In this document: one piece after another, positions 35,865 to 52,923 of the stretch
How the letters are laid out: each line of letters starts with the position of its first letter
How positions within the stretch are numbered: the stretch's first letter is position 1
NCBI GenBank assembly: GCA_964035545.1
Contig: OZ037773.1
Span: 7,900,751-7,964,750, forward strand
Direction of reading: 5' to 3'
Source of the DNA: Bugula neritina
Lineage: Eukaryota > Bryozoa > Gymnolaemata > Cheilostomatida > Bugulidae
DNA length: 64,000 nt
Notes under the pieces: model-generated
Told to the model about the DNA's origin: nothing
What the model saw: only the letters and a program-made list of their open reading frames with translations
Databases searched by the model: none
Position numbers and translations under genes: made by a program

Positions 35865-36799
35865 CGCGATATCATGAAATGTTTTATATAATATGTTGCA
35901 AGACAAAACACATACATTGTAATGCTGCGAAATTGACTACTACTAAAAAAATTTTCATATATAAAGAAATTATCAAAATACATTTATTAGAGACGTAAAC
36001 TCAACTACTCAATGAGCTATGAATAACATGTGATGGTAAATGGCTAAGTGGTTAGACTGTAAGCTCAAGAAAACATTTTATAAATTCTTTTCTATTTTAT
36101 ATAATTATAAAAAACAACATTTATAAATTATTTTCTGATTTTCATTATGACTAAGCTTATAGTTTATGCACCTAAATTTGCATGGCTAGTTGTTGAACTT
36201 TCTTATTCTACTTAGCACATAGGTTATGTACCTTTCATTGATACGGTGTTGTAATGCCTCAGTAGCTTGTGGCTTTTTTTCTCCTCCCAATTGGCGTCTG
36301 CTATTTGGTTTTTGGCGCCACATGCTATTGAAAGGAGCTGTTTCAGTTGAGTGCACAACAGAAGGCTCTGAGCCAATCGTATTGTCTTTTACAAATATCA
36401 TGGACCAATCATTTGAACTCTCTGCAGACAACCATTATAGCACATTTCATATTATCTCTCTAGCAAAAAATAATATTATTACATTATACTTGTTACTAGA
36501 TATTGAATATATACAGACTGTTTGTTTTCAGAAATTCACTCAAGTTTGTCAATTTACAAACTTTAAAATCTTATAAGTTGTGGATTCACTTGAAATAATA
36601 GAAAAAACTTAGCATCTATAAGGCTACAAACTTCAATTAACACCAGTGCAACCAAATATGACTGTGTGTAAACTTTTAACCTAATTTACAAAACAATTTG
36701 TTTTCACTTAATACATTTAGAGAGATGCTAACCTACTAATCTGTCCAAATGACTGATTTCTATATAGTCAGCATCATCACTACCCTGGGCCATACTCAT
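33459..36799 (-). CDS. Unrecognised multi-exon protein-coding gene
   Basis: Minus-strand exons proposed: 36733-36799 (starting MSMAQGSDDADYIEIS), 36232-36421, 35191-35255, 34551-34810, 34003-34195 and 33459-33637. The first five joins keep phase with good donors (GTTAGC, GTACAT, GTAAGT, GTACAT, GTGACT). For the last exon the first good acceptor (33660) breaks the frame. Using an internal CAG acceptor at 33638 restores it, giving 317 residues, but an unseen exon is possible. The acceptor at 35256 is pyrimidine-poor and also tentative. The peptide has an acidic start, a helical middle (SAEVWCTVQNLDMDDFSPVE), a Pro/Ala-rich linker, basic segments and a hydrophobic C-terminal block (KQHDWFEIVDDRLYIHLISG). 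There is no signal peptide or TM helix, so it is probably intracellular. I cannot name a family. Confidence 0.55.
33735..33832. repeat. Minisatellite of AGACTTATAGACTAGCAGTAT units
   Basis: About five copies of ACTTATAGACTAGCAGTATA, some with the first part missing. It lies in the last intron of the unrecognised minus-strand gene, roughly 75-100 bp before the final exon. Confidence 0.85.
34815..34960. repeat. TATAACCATGTGTAACCA tandem array upstream of an acceptor
   Basis: Imperfect 11- to 22-bp units such as CATGTATAACCATGTGTAAC. On the gene (minus) strand they read GGTTACACATGG, close to the CGGTTACAG acceptor of exon 34551-34810. The array ends within about 25 bp of that acceptor. Confidence 0.8.
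35809..35862. repeat. (TA)n microsatellite
   Basis: About 27 TA dinucleotides without interruption. The plus-strand frame running through it (35726-35998) is not a gene. Confidence 0.95.
36034..36075 (+). repeat. tRNA-derived SINE A-box fragment
   Basis: ATGGCTAAGTGGTTAGACTG fits the polymerase III A box of tRNA-like SINEs. No B box or cloverleaf follows. Confidence 0.4.
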
Positions 36800-37918
36800 A
36801 TCTATAAAACAACCAATAAAATGCATTATATTGCAGCGAATTATCAGTGTAACTTGGTTAGTATTTTTACATGCAGTCTGCATTTTTTATCATTTTCATA
36901 GCACAATACTATAATAGTATTACGATTTAGTTGGTATATTACTGATTCAGTTAACATCAACATGCGGTCTTTAATTTTTATGATCATTCAAGATTTTGAT
37001 TTAGTATGCAATCATTATATTTCAAGTTTAATTAGTTGAGTGGGCAACTAATGAAATAATTTGAAGGGACCCAAAGACTAATTGGGTTTATTTTAGGACT
37101 AGTCTAGCTCATTAGCAGTAATGTCTTTTCTAATTAAACATACAACATATTTACCTCTTCTAGTTCTAATAACTATAAGTATAAGTATAGGTAATAATTC
37201 AAATTTTAAATTCATGAACTAATAGTAATTAATTACTAATTTCAATGTTTTTCATTTCTATTTAATTTTATAAGTTGTAAATAAAAGATTTTGTGATAAT
37301 TATAAATGTTATTTTATATATAGTACTTATATCTAACATAAAATTACACTCAACTGCTGAACTAGTTTAACTGACTGTAAAATTGAATATATAAGTATTA
37401 GTATTACTATTAGTATTAGTATAGCAACAATCTTTTTTATATCTTTATATGTAGTTATAACAAAAACATTATTAGTAATACTATCAGATATTAGCAATGA
37501 TGTTGCAATTATTTTTATCATATGTATTATTATAATGAATATGCAATACTTAAGTCTGAATCTTATCTCACAGTAGGGGGTTTCTTGTTTCAGTCAAAGG
37601 GTTAAAGTGATGGTAGATCGCACTAGTTTCAGCAGAAGCAAAACGATTAGTAAAACGATGTATGATTGGTTGAAACTTTAGAAATTAAATACTGGCAAGT
37701 TAATTGTATTTGCTGATGTTTCATATGACTGTTTTTCGTCGTATCTACTTCGAAATGATGTTATAATTTTTACGTATGTAATCAGAACGTTAGCATAAAG
37801 CGAAAGTGCAACACCAAAGCGAAACCTTGCCTGGTAGATCAATTGAGAAATGTCAGCTCAGTTGTCAGTTGTGTCTCCGGCTAATCATTTCTACTTATGA
37901 GAATCATTGAGAATTAAA
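36800..37918. other. Divergent 5' interval between the unrecognised gene and KHK
   Basis: No coding exon seen. It probably holds 5' UTR exons and promoters. It contains ATTAGTATTACTATTAGTAT simple sequence near 37395-37425, part of the dispersed TAG/TAC repeat family. Confidence 0.5.
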
Positions 37919-41988
<4,070 letters not shown>

Positions 41989-42496
41989 ATATCTAGCTTT
42001 CTACTCTACAGTTTGAGCTAGAATAGATATCTAACTCTACTCTACAATTTGAGCTAGAATAAACAGATCTGAGGGCACTTGTTGTAGACTGTCTGCTAAT
42101 AGCAGTTTGAAGGAGCGTTTGATCATGCTCATTGGCATGAGTTATAATGTTTACTATATTATTCTGTTATATTAGTATCATTTATGTTATATTAACCTAT
42201 TGCTGTATTACTATGTGATATTACTCTATTATTATGTTGGATTACTATATATTCTGCTATATTATTATAATGTAGTACTATATTACTATGTTATATTAGT
42301 ATCATTTATGTTATAGTACTGTGTTATCATGTTATATTACTATGTTATATTAGTATCGTTTATGTTATATGGTATTTTACGATGTTTGTGGTTTTATTGC
42401 CTAGACACATTTTATCTAGTTTGTATCTACACATGGTGCTGTGGCAGACATGTTTGTATGTATCTATGCTTATTGTTTATATAATACGCTGTGTAT

Positions 42497-42582
42497 AATA
42501 AAATGTTCTGGTAGTTGCTGCTAGTTCAGAGAATGAAAAGAACTCAATGCATCAGTTATATAATAAAATATATTTATTTATT
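42497..42582. terminator. Back-to-back polyadenylation signals of convergent KHK and Tctex genes
   Basis: A plus-strand AATAAA at 42497-42502 with GT-rich sequence after it suits KHK. TTTATT at 42573-42578 and 42577-42582, AATAAA on the minus strand, suits the Tctex gene ending at 42668. The two mRNA ends would overlap or nearly touch. Confidence 0.6.
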
Positions 42583-42667
42583 TGTCTAGCATCAGCCTGT
42601 TGTTGCAGATTCTTAAAATAAAAGCTGTTGATGACACTTTACTAGTAAAAAAAACTGCTGATTACAC

Positions 42668-44320
42668 CTATTCGGCATATAAACCATAGACAGTAGCCAC
42701 TGCATGTAAACTCTTATTCTCAAAAACTACAGACGTAAAACTATCAACTTTCTCATCCCAAGCACATCTACTAACAGTCCTTAAACTTTGACCCAGTTTC
42801 TGGCAAATCAGAACGTTACACACTAATTTATATCTGTCCATAGGCATCCTCTTGACAGCGCACAGAATCTTCTCCGTCAGGGATGTCATCTGCTGCTGGC
42901 TCCGTTCATGGTCGTACGTCTCTTGCAGAAGTTCTCTCTTCAGAATGGTTTCTATGAGTTTCTTGACTTCAATATGTGGAAATGTCCGTTCCTATAACAT
43001 ACAGTGAGTGTAAACTTAAGGCCCGATCAATACAAGAGATATATTGCTAAGTCATGGCTATTCCTGTACTTCCTGTTCGCTATATATCAAGAATATTTAG
43101 TTTCCTCCCTCAACATCTGTAGTCATTATGTATCTACCTCACCAGTTGCTTAGCCAGATAAAGTAAATAACGAGTCTTTTATATTTTATACCTGACTTGT
43201 GCAAAATCAAAAGCTCTAGCTTTAACTTCTCAAACTTACTTTCATATATTTTCATTCTTACAAGTTACAATTTCACTTAAAGTGATATTATAATTTATTG
43301 ACATATACAATTATAACATGACATATTACCATTTCATTTGCTCATTATCTCTAGTTACTAATTGCTTATAATAACTTTATTAAAAGTGACCCAAAAGTTG
43401 TCAACCATAAGTTGTGGAGTATTTTGAAACGCACAACTATTACATGCAGTTTGAATAAAATAAGTGAACGATGTTTCACTGAGTGTTAACCTTTGCTGGT
43501 CCTAGCTGGTATGTGGGTGGTCTTGATACAGGTAGTCTAGGAAGGTCAGCGTCCCACGTTGTCATAGACATTGCTGATGGAGCCGTGGCCTGTTTCGGTC
43601 TTTTTCTTCACATTCAAATAAACATGAAGTATGAATACATATTACTTATATTTAAGCCACCATAAAGCCCACACATTGTTAATATTTCAACAAAAAGGGT
43701 GCAGCAGACATTTCTGTGGTCCATAAGGTGTAGCAAGAAGTTGAATTTAGTAAGTTACATATAGTAAAACAGGAGGAGTTAAAATCAAAAGTTTCTTGTG
43801 AAATACACCTGCATGAATTTGTCAATTTTGGCATCAAATGCTAAAAAAATTGAGTGAAATTTGTAAAAAAATATTTTAACATCAATTTAAAAACCAATAC
43901 TCATGCAGCTGCAATTTAAACCAAGGGGCATAAATCTATCACGAAAATTATGGGAACCCAAAAAATGCTAAAACTGTTTGAAATAGAATTGATACACGGT
44001 AAAATCATTCTAAAAGCATAAACCTTCAAGTTTGTAAAGAATGCGTATTACTATGCTTATACTTAATTTATGATTTAAAATAATTGCCAGGACAATGGCT
44101 TATTTAGAGCATAATATGTAGTGTGCATCATTACTCACAATATACTAGCTGTCTTGCAGTTGCTGTCACTTCTAGGCTCAGAGTTGACCCCCTGCTGGTG
44201 TGTCTGGCTGTATTTCACTGTTCTAGCTGACAGTGGTGTGTTGCTGCTGGGCATCTCTGGAGACTCTGGCATGTCGATAACTTTCTTTCCTGTTTGTATG
44301 TAGAAAGAATCCTGGGACAT
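42668..44320 (-). CDS. Tctex-type dynein light chain (TCTEX1D/DYNLT2-5-like)
   Basis: Three exons, 44139-44320, 43491-43605 and 42668-42991, join in phase to 206 residues. The N-terminal half is a Ser/Thr/Pro-rich extension (MSQDSFYIQTGKKVIDMPES) as in the TCTEX1D1/D4 group. The linker PPTYQLGPAKERTFPHIEVK and the C-terminal half form the Tctex-1 domain: an amphipathic helix, RYKLVCNVLICQKLGQSL, SRCAWDEKVDSFTS, FENKSLHAVATVYGLYAE. Such light chains dimerise and bind dynein intermediate chains or cargo; the long-N-terminus members are mostly ciliary. Which paralogue it is cannot be settled by eye. The protein ends exactly where the family does. It is convergent with KHK. Confidence 0.9.
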
Positions 44321-46586
44321 TTCCGTCTGTACTCTAGTAGTTTTTACTCTAGGTGTGCATTCTTTTCCCTATCTTCAAAAATAATCTACACTTTTAAAAT
44401 AAAGATAAATATCAATTAACAAGTTAATAACCAATATATTTGCATTGCAGTTTTTTCTTCACTCAATAATTTCTGGCATTTCCAGTTGGGCCTCTAACAT
44501 AAAATGTTGAAAGAAAATTAATTTCTGTTTTATTCGAACTATTTCAATTTTATATAGCCTACCTTAAATTTCGCCTATTCATAAATGGCGATGGTAATTA
44601 TTTAACATACCTGCCATATGCTAGTATTATAATGAGAATTCTCAACACGGAGACTGCTGTTTATTAAAAAATTGCATTCCAAATTTGAAACATATATAAA
44701 TCACCCTCTAAACATGAGTGGTTTGTCAAATCAATCATGATATATCAGCATATCATGCTAAGTGCTAACCAAATATTTGCAAATGTTTGAACAACGATAT
44801 TTTATTGTCATTTTAATGACAACAGCTGCCTGTATCCTTGTTTTATTTAACATAAGCTATTGATTTGTGGTTGGGTTGTTTGTAAACAGCTTATCACATG
44901 TAAAATAGTAAAATTAAAATCAATTAATCTTCAATAATTGTAGTTTATATGCCTATTTCATGTAGACTTCGCTGCCTAACATCTCTGTAAATGGAATACC
45001 TATTAAAACAATGTAGTCTGCTAGCCTCGCTGACTGAATATAACATTATTATCTTCTTCCAGCGAAACTATAAGATAATATTTTCATGTTATCAACAATT
45101 ACAATAATTTTCTTTACAAATAATTTATATAATAATTAGTAAGCACAAGCAATTATTGCTATTTGAAACAGATCACTAACATATTATTCAAATTGCATGA
45201 AATCGTAAAAAATTCCCTGAGATACCCTGATTATATGTTTAGTCAATAAAGTTTTATTTTTTGGAAACTGTTTAAAACTAAAATAACAAGTAAAAAAAAT
45301 GACAACTCTCACTGTTGAATTACATATTCTAATTTTTTGTGACAGAAGAAACATATCATATAATTATGATATTTGAGGCAGAGCAGATAAAGCTGTTACA
45401 GGTTTGATACAATAATTGGTTGAACCAAAAATAATGTTTTAGATTACCACATTATGAATAGAAAAGTTACACAATACACTATGTTGTTAGTGCATCAGCC
45501 TTTATCTGTCTCACTCCAATTATGGATCATTCTCATTGTGCTATCATAACAGGAAAGAACTTTAAAAGCTTGAAACCTATGCATGATTTGATAATGTGAA
45601 TATTACTACAAATAGCTGTAATCTTCTTTTGGATGCTATTTAAAAAGCCATAAAAAACTATTAACATAAATACCTGTGAAGATTGTAGTATCACGCTCTT
45701 GTAAAGGAAGACTGAATGCAATCTTACTGTTGAGTGCTGAGCTATTCCCAGTCAGCTAGTCATTTGTTTAGTGTGAATCTAAGACCTACAGATTCATCAT
45801 ACTATTAGTATCCAAGCAATTAAGTAACTTGCACGTTGAGCCAATTATTAACTGGCATCAAAAGATTCCTTTTTAAATAGCCTATTTACTTACTGACACT
45901 ACATTAATTGTAGAGGAAATAGTCTACTCGTCCCCACAGTTGTGCCTTTCAACCTCAGTCTTTGAGCATATACAATATTGTGCTTATAATAGCCATTATC
46001 ATGATCATCTAATAATGTTTGTAGTTTTTAATAAAGCAAATACATGCAATCATTTGTTTTAATGAATAGCCTTTGATAACAGCAAAGTATAAAGTGAACT
46101 TATTGCTGTCAAGTCAATATACAGACACACTGATTATTCTGTCCAACAATCTAGCAGTAAAAAGGGAACTGTAGGTCAACTAAACTTGCAGAAAAGTAAT
46201 TTAATTTCATTTAAATAGAATAATAAAACATCAGCTGTTTTTTTCTATCTGCAACCTGGAATGTGAGAAGTTTTGCGAAGAAACAAAGCAATAATTATTC
46301 CAAATTTTATTTCAGTGACAAATCTTTTAATAACAATTTCGTCAAGCAGTATTTTTATTTTAAAGTCACATATGTTCTTGTTACTGGGTTGATCCCTTTT
46401 ACAAGTTTGAGGTGAATTGGAGATATTGGAAGAAAAAGTTGTTTTCTTACAAAAAAACTAGAAAGCATAGTAAAATATAAGGCTTGTGAAATCTCTAACG
46501 AGAGTTGTATTATTTTCATAAAATTAACTGATACCTGTAAAGATATAATCAAGATGGATTAAGTACATATACATGTGATCTTCAGT
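44321..46586. other. Intergenic DNA between the Tctex gene and the MFS transporter gene
   Basis: No exon is recognised. It should hold the Tctex 5' UTR and promoter and the transporter's 3' UTR. A minus-strand AATAAA (TTTATT) occurs at 46354-46359, 230 bp past the transporter stop. Confidence 0.5.
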
Positions 46587-49500
46587 CTAAAACCATTTTT
46601 TGGATTTGGAGTCTTTCTTATTTTTTGTCAGAGGCTGTTTTTCAGATTCTTTGATGTGACTGAATAGACTGTGAACAATCTTGGGTTTTTCAGCCTCTTT
46701 TCGAGACGCTGTGAGGCACTCGTGCAAAGGTATCAGTGCAGAGATAAGACCACTGGCTATGCTGACAATGGCTGCCGAGTAAACTCCAAATTTGAGGCCA
46801 ATTTTCTGACGAATCGAATCTGTGACAGAAATAAAAATATTTGTAATAAAAATACTGCAAAGTGCAGTATTATTGTTAATCTGTCACTTGCTATATGCAG
46901 TTGCACAAAGCGAGTGCTTGTATATATTGAATTCACAAGGTTTTAATACAACTTTGCCTTACCAAACAAAACAGATGAAAAAATAGCAATTAGTTATAGC
47001 ATGAAGATGAAGTGCTGTTGAAAGATAAACTGCAAATAAATAGCTATAAAAGTTTAGGCTGATTAAAATAAAAGTATAAATAATTATTGCAGTACCCTTT
47101 TAACATCAGAGTTTATGAGTACATCATGTTGTGGAATTAAAAATTTGCTCCATGCAGTATTGCATCTTTAGCACAGTTTGTATATACAAATATTATACTT
47201 CTATATAACAACAAACTAACCACAGTAGTACAGTGGTACAGTTTAATTAGCATATTATATAATGTAGGATATAATATTCAAGCAACTTATATAATAATAA
47301 ACTGTTGCATAACTATAGATTAACTTAATTGAGTAAAATACTTTGATGAGTGTTAACTGCTATGGTTTAAAATTTAAATAATATATTCTACATAAAATAC
47401 TACATATATATGTAACAATATAAAATATACAATATAATATTATATGACATTTTATTAACTTACATAATAAACTGCTAAATAGTATTATGCATTGCTATGT
47501 TATATTGAAAACACCAGCTAAAGGCTTATGACTGAAAGCCTGTAAACAGTCACAGCCTGCAGTATAACTAAAAATCAAAAGTCCAACTGCTAGATTACTG
47601 AGAATTCAGGCAAAAATTGCAAAGTATGTTTTTTTAACATAATAATATTGTCATGACAAAAACATACTTTGCAATTTTTGCCTGAATTTTCAGTTCTAGC
47701 TGTTGGAATTTTGATTTTGCATATACTATAACTTTACCTCTAGCACAAGAGATCACAACGTGTGAAGTTTCATGGTTTACAGCAGTTAGTTTAACTATAA
47801 CATGTAGCATCTGCCAGATAACTATGATTAGAAAACTCTAGGAAACATCAGAATATGTAGTGGAATAAAATTATTGTACTATATTGTAGAATCCTTCCTT
47901 TACCTCCACAAACAGTGAGTGGACAGATAATGCCCTTGTAGCTTACCACACGCCAAACTAGTGCAATTATAAAAATGAGGGTTAATACAGCTTGTCATGA
48001 TGTTGTTCTACAGTCTCCTCTACTAGAATATTTGCTGTTAGTTTAACGTAACTACTGCATTACTAAAGCCACTCAAATATGTTTAATATATGTTAGTCAT
48101 ATTGGTAGCAATAATATCACAATAATTTTAAATATCTCTAATGGAAATTTAAATGTGCCACATTCAGTAAACTAATCTTTATAATATAAAAATAGTCTGA
48201 AAAGATGGGTGCAGGTATTCAGGAAACTTTGATTAGCATGTTACATTACCAAATTGTGTATATATGTTAAATCTCAGGTAATATTTAAATACTTTCAGTT
48301 ACTACAAAGAATGGTAAATTACGTTATCAATAATTTTGTTAGCAAGAAGAATCATACCAATAGTAAGACCCCAGATGAAGACACCAGCTCCTTGTGTGAG
48401 TTGCTCCACTCCCAGAACAAATAGCATTTCCTTTTCACCTCCCAGCCTATTGGCGACGGCCAAAGAATTTCCCATCTGTACACCATCAGCAAACCCTGCC
48501 ACAGCCACCAGTATGTAATAAGGTCTCTACAATGACAAATACAATATACAGTACTTATATCAAAAACATAAATGCTACTAAATGGCAAAGTTTATTGAAA
48601 ATTGTTTCATAGCCTACTCCCAAAAATTGCTTTGTAAAATAAGATTTCAAATATTAGTGTATATATAGTTTTACTAACACCTGCCTGATCTTTATATTAT
48701 GCTCATCAAAACTAAACGTTCCAAACATTTTAAATACAGGTAGGCACCTTTTGTAGGCTAACGAGTTCTACGTTTATACCACTAAACCTTTCTTTTGGCG
48801 ATTTAGTGGGCATGGACACACACTGGTGACAACACATGGCAAGTATTTAGCTTTCAATAGACAACCAACATTTTTTAAACAAAAATATATTATACATATT
48901 TTACATGATGGAATAGAATTACCTCATTGTTCACTATAGTCGTGAGAAAGAGGACAGCACCAAATACTATAGGCATAGCAATCTGCGGCCATATTCTATC
49001 AAAGTGCAGATGGTAAGAGAAGGCAACTACAAAGATGCCCATAAGTGCCATCATACTGAGAAAGAGGCTCCCATCAATAGCCTCTGCTCTAGTCAATCCT
49101 CTCTCTTCAACCAAGAAGTCACTCATCATGTGTTGGAATGTTGCTAGAACGTATGTTTTGAGTAATCCAGAGACGGCAAAGTACAGCACCTACCAACCAA
49201 GTGGAGAACTTTATACAACAAGGCATAGCTAGGACCTGCGTGTTATGTATACCAAGTGACCATTACAGGTTTTGGCTTGTCCATCTTGTTGTGTGATGCC
49301 AGTTTAAAACATTTGAAGCTGTTAAATTATGTCACTAAGAACCTAAGTTAACTCTGCCAGGAAACTAGACTAAAACAGAAATTTACATCGATCTGCCATT
49401 CCAAAATAATCATCTTACTAGCTTGGTGAATATTCAACGGACCTATAATGTCAATAAATGGTCACTAATAAAATTTCTAAGAAAAACTTGTAAAAAGGCA

Positions 49501-51742
49501 AGTTCCAAACTACCTACATTATAAGACAAAATTGCACTAACTTATAGAAGAATATAATTCCAACAAAAGATAGACAACAGCTTTAAACCTTGCTAATTAA
49601 TTTTTTGGTTTTCAACTGACCATATCAACAGAAAACATTCAATTGAAGCCAGTAAAGGATGGGTTGCTTTCATTTAGAGCAAAGTGCGGCATACTTTATA
49701 GTCAACATAAGCTTACTCACCGGAAAATTCTTAAATGCTTTTGATAAACTCGGCATAATTGTGTCTGCTTTCATCTCCACGTCATGTACCAGGGAGGTGA
49801 TCGAACTGTTGTGGGGCAACTCCGATTTCTTGAAATATGTCAGCCCAGTTATAATATGTAGAAGCATCCATGGCGCTAGCATCAGCATACCTCCTTTGTA
49901 TTTGAATGTCTGGAACGTGTACTCTGCGAGTGGGGGGAAAGCCACTACCCCAAAGTAGAGTCCACCAAGAAAGATCGACAACCCGAAGTGCACATGTTTA
50001 TCCTCGTAATGCTCTCTCACTATGCCAACACCAGCAACCAGCACAAGCGATAGCCCTAGACCTGTAGAATTTAATGCCCTGCGGCTAGAGACATAATGAT
50101 TGCTACCGAGATAATATATAAATATTTAACTGATACAAGAGCTAAGTCTAAGAAATTTAGTTGATACAAGAGCTAAGTCTAAGAAATTTAGTTGATACAA
50201 GAGCTAAGTCTAAGAAATTTAGCTGATAGAAGAACCAGGTCTTAAAAAGTGAACTGCTGGTAAAACATTTTAGTTAATCTCTCTATAGCTGCTAAGGTCT
50301 AAACAGTCTCATGACTGGAATCATTAACAATTGCTGTAACAGAATGTAATCATTTATTATCTAGTAAAAAGCATGCTGTTAGTTTGCAAACTTTCTTATA
50401 GTCTGAACAGGCCTTGTTGTGAGAAAATTAAAAAGAAGCAATATAATTATATGATTTGCAGCGATCTATTGTTTTTAAAACTATTGTAGTAAAAAGCAAT
50501 TGGGTCACATTTAAATAATTTTCCACACCAGTTTAATAATTAAACGTGCAGCTCAGTTAAACAAACGTCTACAAACAATTAATACAAACCTCCAATAACG
50601 CCAAACAACAGGATGGACACCCAAAAGTGAGGAGCCGCAGAAGCTCCGCCTACTCCTACTGCAGCTAAGGTGGCTCCGAGTAGCTGTACATTTTTCAATG
50701 ATATGAGTCTAGAAAGAATAGCTCCCACAGGGGCTGCAAGGTTGAACACAGTTTGTCACTGATTAGTATATTAGCAGTTAGCACATGGTCATACTGTAGA
50801 AAGTTGAAAAGATGAAGGGCTGGGCAAGTAAAGCTACCATAATATACATAGCATAAAGCTTTTTGCATGTAGCAAGTGGAAAAGCAGAATGCTGCGCTTA
50901 CCATTTGTACTTTATGAAAGCAAAAAACTTTGATGTCTAAATTAATGCTTGCATAGGAAGGTGGGGTTATTTGATATGTGCAGGTACTATATAGCAAAAT
51001 ACATTATAAATTAAAGTTCACTTTGATGAGGGCTAAAACAGTTCTTCATTATCTATAAAGACTCTATTGTAAAAACCAGGTTAACGAAAGTTGTCTGCCC
51101 ACTAGTTGTAGCAGAAGTGATTAAAATCCAATTTTTATTCAAAAACTAAAAGTTTATCTATAAGCAACTAACAGCAATTTTTGCACTTTATATATACTAA
51201 ATAAAGACTAAAAATATATGTTTTTGCAAAAAAACTAAATCCTGTAAAATGAAATTTTAAAACTCGTAGGCCTACGTGTAAAAAATATGGGCTGGTAAGT
51301 TTAAAATACATGTTAGTAGCTATAAATGAATGATAATAAAGTGCAAACATGTGAGTTAAATTGATGTAGTTATAGAATGGGTTGAATAAAAGACATAAAC
51401 CATACAAGTAACAGTAGTGCTTGCAAATTATACCTCAGGTTCTCAACATATTATTGCATGTTAATATATTTGCTTAACAAAAACTAAATTTAACTTACTT
51501 AAAAGTTGCATGGTTGCGATGTTGGTTTTACCAATCCATTGTGACGTTTTCAGAGACAGATGAAACCTATCAGCTGCTGCAGCACTGATAGAGGAAGAGG
51601 CGCCATAACTAAGACCTATGCTAGCTATACTGGAGAGTACAGCTGCTATGAGGATTACGTGTCGCCATATAGAGTGGTGGAGTACGTGTGAACAACCACA
51701 CCTAGCAAAGAAAGTTTTCTCGCAACACGAAATACAAGTCAT
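46587..51742 (-). CDS. MFS transporter, divergent monocarboxylate-transporter (SLC16)-like
   Basis: Six exons on the minus strand: 51499-51742, 50590-50733, 49721-50061, 48923-49189, 48358-48526 and 46587-46819. They total 1398 nt, 465 residues. Many hydrophobic helices are present, about twelve by eye, with a large hydrophilic loop in the middle (TYFKKSELPHNSSITSLVHD) and a Lys-rich cytoplasmic end (KNKKDSKSKKWF). The layout and segments such as GLGLSLVLVAGVGIV then REHYEDKHVHFGLSIFLGG resemble MCT helices 3-5. The family's N-terminal acidic-GGWGW signature is absent, and the second signature is weak, so substrate cannot be assigned. It could be an orphan MFS lineage. It should lie in the plasma or an organelle membrane. 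A foldback MITE sits in the last intron and a four-copy repeat near the third exon's acceptor. Confidence 0.78.
47571..47718. mobile_element. Foldback MITE (hairpin of two about 62-bp arms)
   Basis: Left arm 47571-47633 and right arm 47657-47718 are inverted copies. The core word AATTCAGGCAAAAATTGCAA, continuing into AGTATGTTTTT, is perfectly mirrored, and the outer parts differ at a few positions. The loop is about 23 bp. There is no coding capacity. Weaker similarity (AGTATA) continues just outside both arms. It is a short non-autonomous inverted-repeat element in the transporter's last intron. Confidence 0.88.
50106..50245. repeat. 31-bp tandem repeat in transporter intron
   Basis: Four copies of TGATACAAGAGCTAAGTCTA then AGAAATTTAGT, the last one diverged. 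The array lies 45 bp or so upstream (minus strand) of the acceptor of exon 49721-50061. Confidence 0.9.
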
Positions 51743-52923
51743 GAGTGCTGGTGAGAGGTAGTTTGGATGAATGAGATGCGATTAACTAAAGCTATGAGGG
51801 TAGATGCTAAATCCCTTGACATATATGCTAGGCTGCTGCATTACAGTTCAACGATTGGTGCACGCAATTTTAAATTTAAATAGAGCTGTGGGTTGATGCT
51901 TCAACAAGCAATTTGAAAGCTAACCCAACAATTGTTACTTTATCAAAACAATTAAACGCATCTATTTATTTTTTTGGATAATCTGTAGTTAATCATGTAG
52001 GCAGCTATGTATGCGCTATCTAGATTTCATGACATCGGTTCTGTACTGAATGGCAAAAATCTGTTGCAGTAAAGCCAGATTGATCCAATGTCAGAGAACC
52101 AGGGATATAGCGAGAGCATAAGATAGAGAGTTGATAACTCTTCAATGTGTGAAGGGCTTCGTATGCAAAGAAAAATATAATACAGTTTGAATAATGGACA
52201 AATATAGTCATTGAGAACTTTTAGCAACTGAAAAACATACATACTTCAGTCATGGATTGAAGCCAACAGAGTACACTAGTTTAAGAGAAGTGTGTATTCT
52301 ATAGTTATTGTTGTATATTCACTTTATGACCAGATTAGCTTTTAAGTAATACTGTCTTATTTCGCATCTCAATTAAAGCGGTTTAAATTCTTTTACAAAT
52401 TTTGAGTTTACTTTGCTGGCACAAATCAACTTCTACAGGTAAGCAATAAGGAGATTCTGGGGGTTTGAATAGGTTATAACGAGGAGTTTTATTTCTGAGA
52501 AATAAAATATTAACAAAAACAATGGAAAATGTAAAAGTGTTGAGTATAATCTTTCACATACTACTAAAAATATACTATTTGACCATGGTACGAAGACAGT
52601 TGTTGACTAATGAATATACATGACTGCACGTAATTATAACCATGTTTTTATACACAAGACACCTAAAGATTCTTATATGCAGTGAAATCCCAACAGATAT
52701 TTAGTTTAGATTAAAGCATCCTATGAGCAAAACAGATTTTCATATTTGGTTATTACGTAAGAGAAAAGACATGAGTTTAAAATTAAATATCAATTAAAAT
52801 AAAATCTATGATTGCACAAGAATTTAAAACCAAAAGGAGTTATTTTGGAGAGTTGCGTTAAAACTACAAATTCATGCTTATAATGATTGCAATGACACGA
52901 AAAATATGTAGAATGATGCTGCA
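51743..52923. other. Interval between the MFS gene 5' end and MESD 3' end
   Basis: No exon or clear repeat is seen. It should contain the transporter promoter and the MESD 3' UTR. Two overlapping minus-strand frames at 52020-52242 have no support. Confidence 0.5.
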
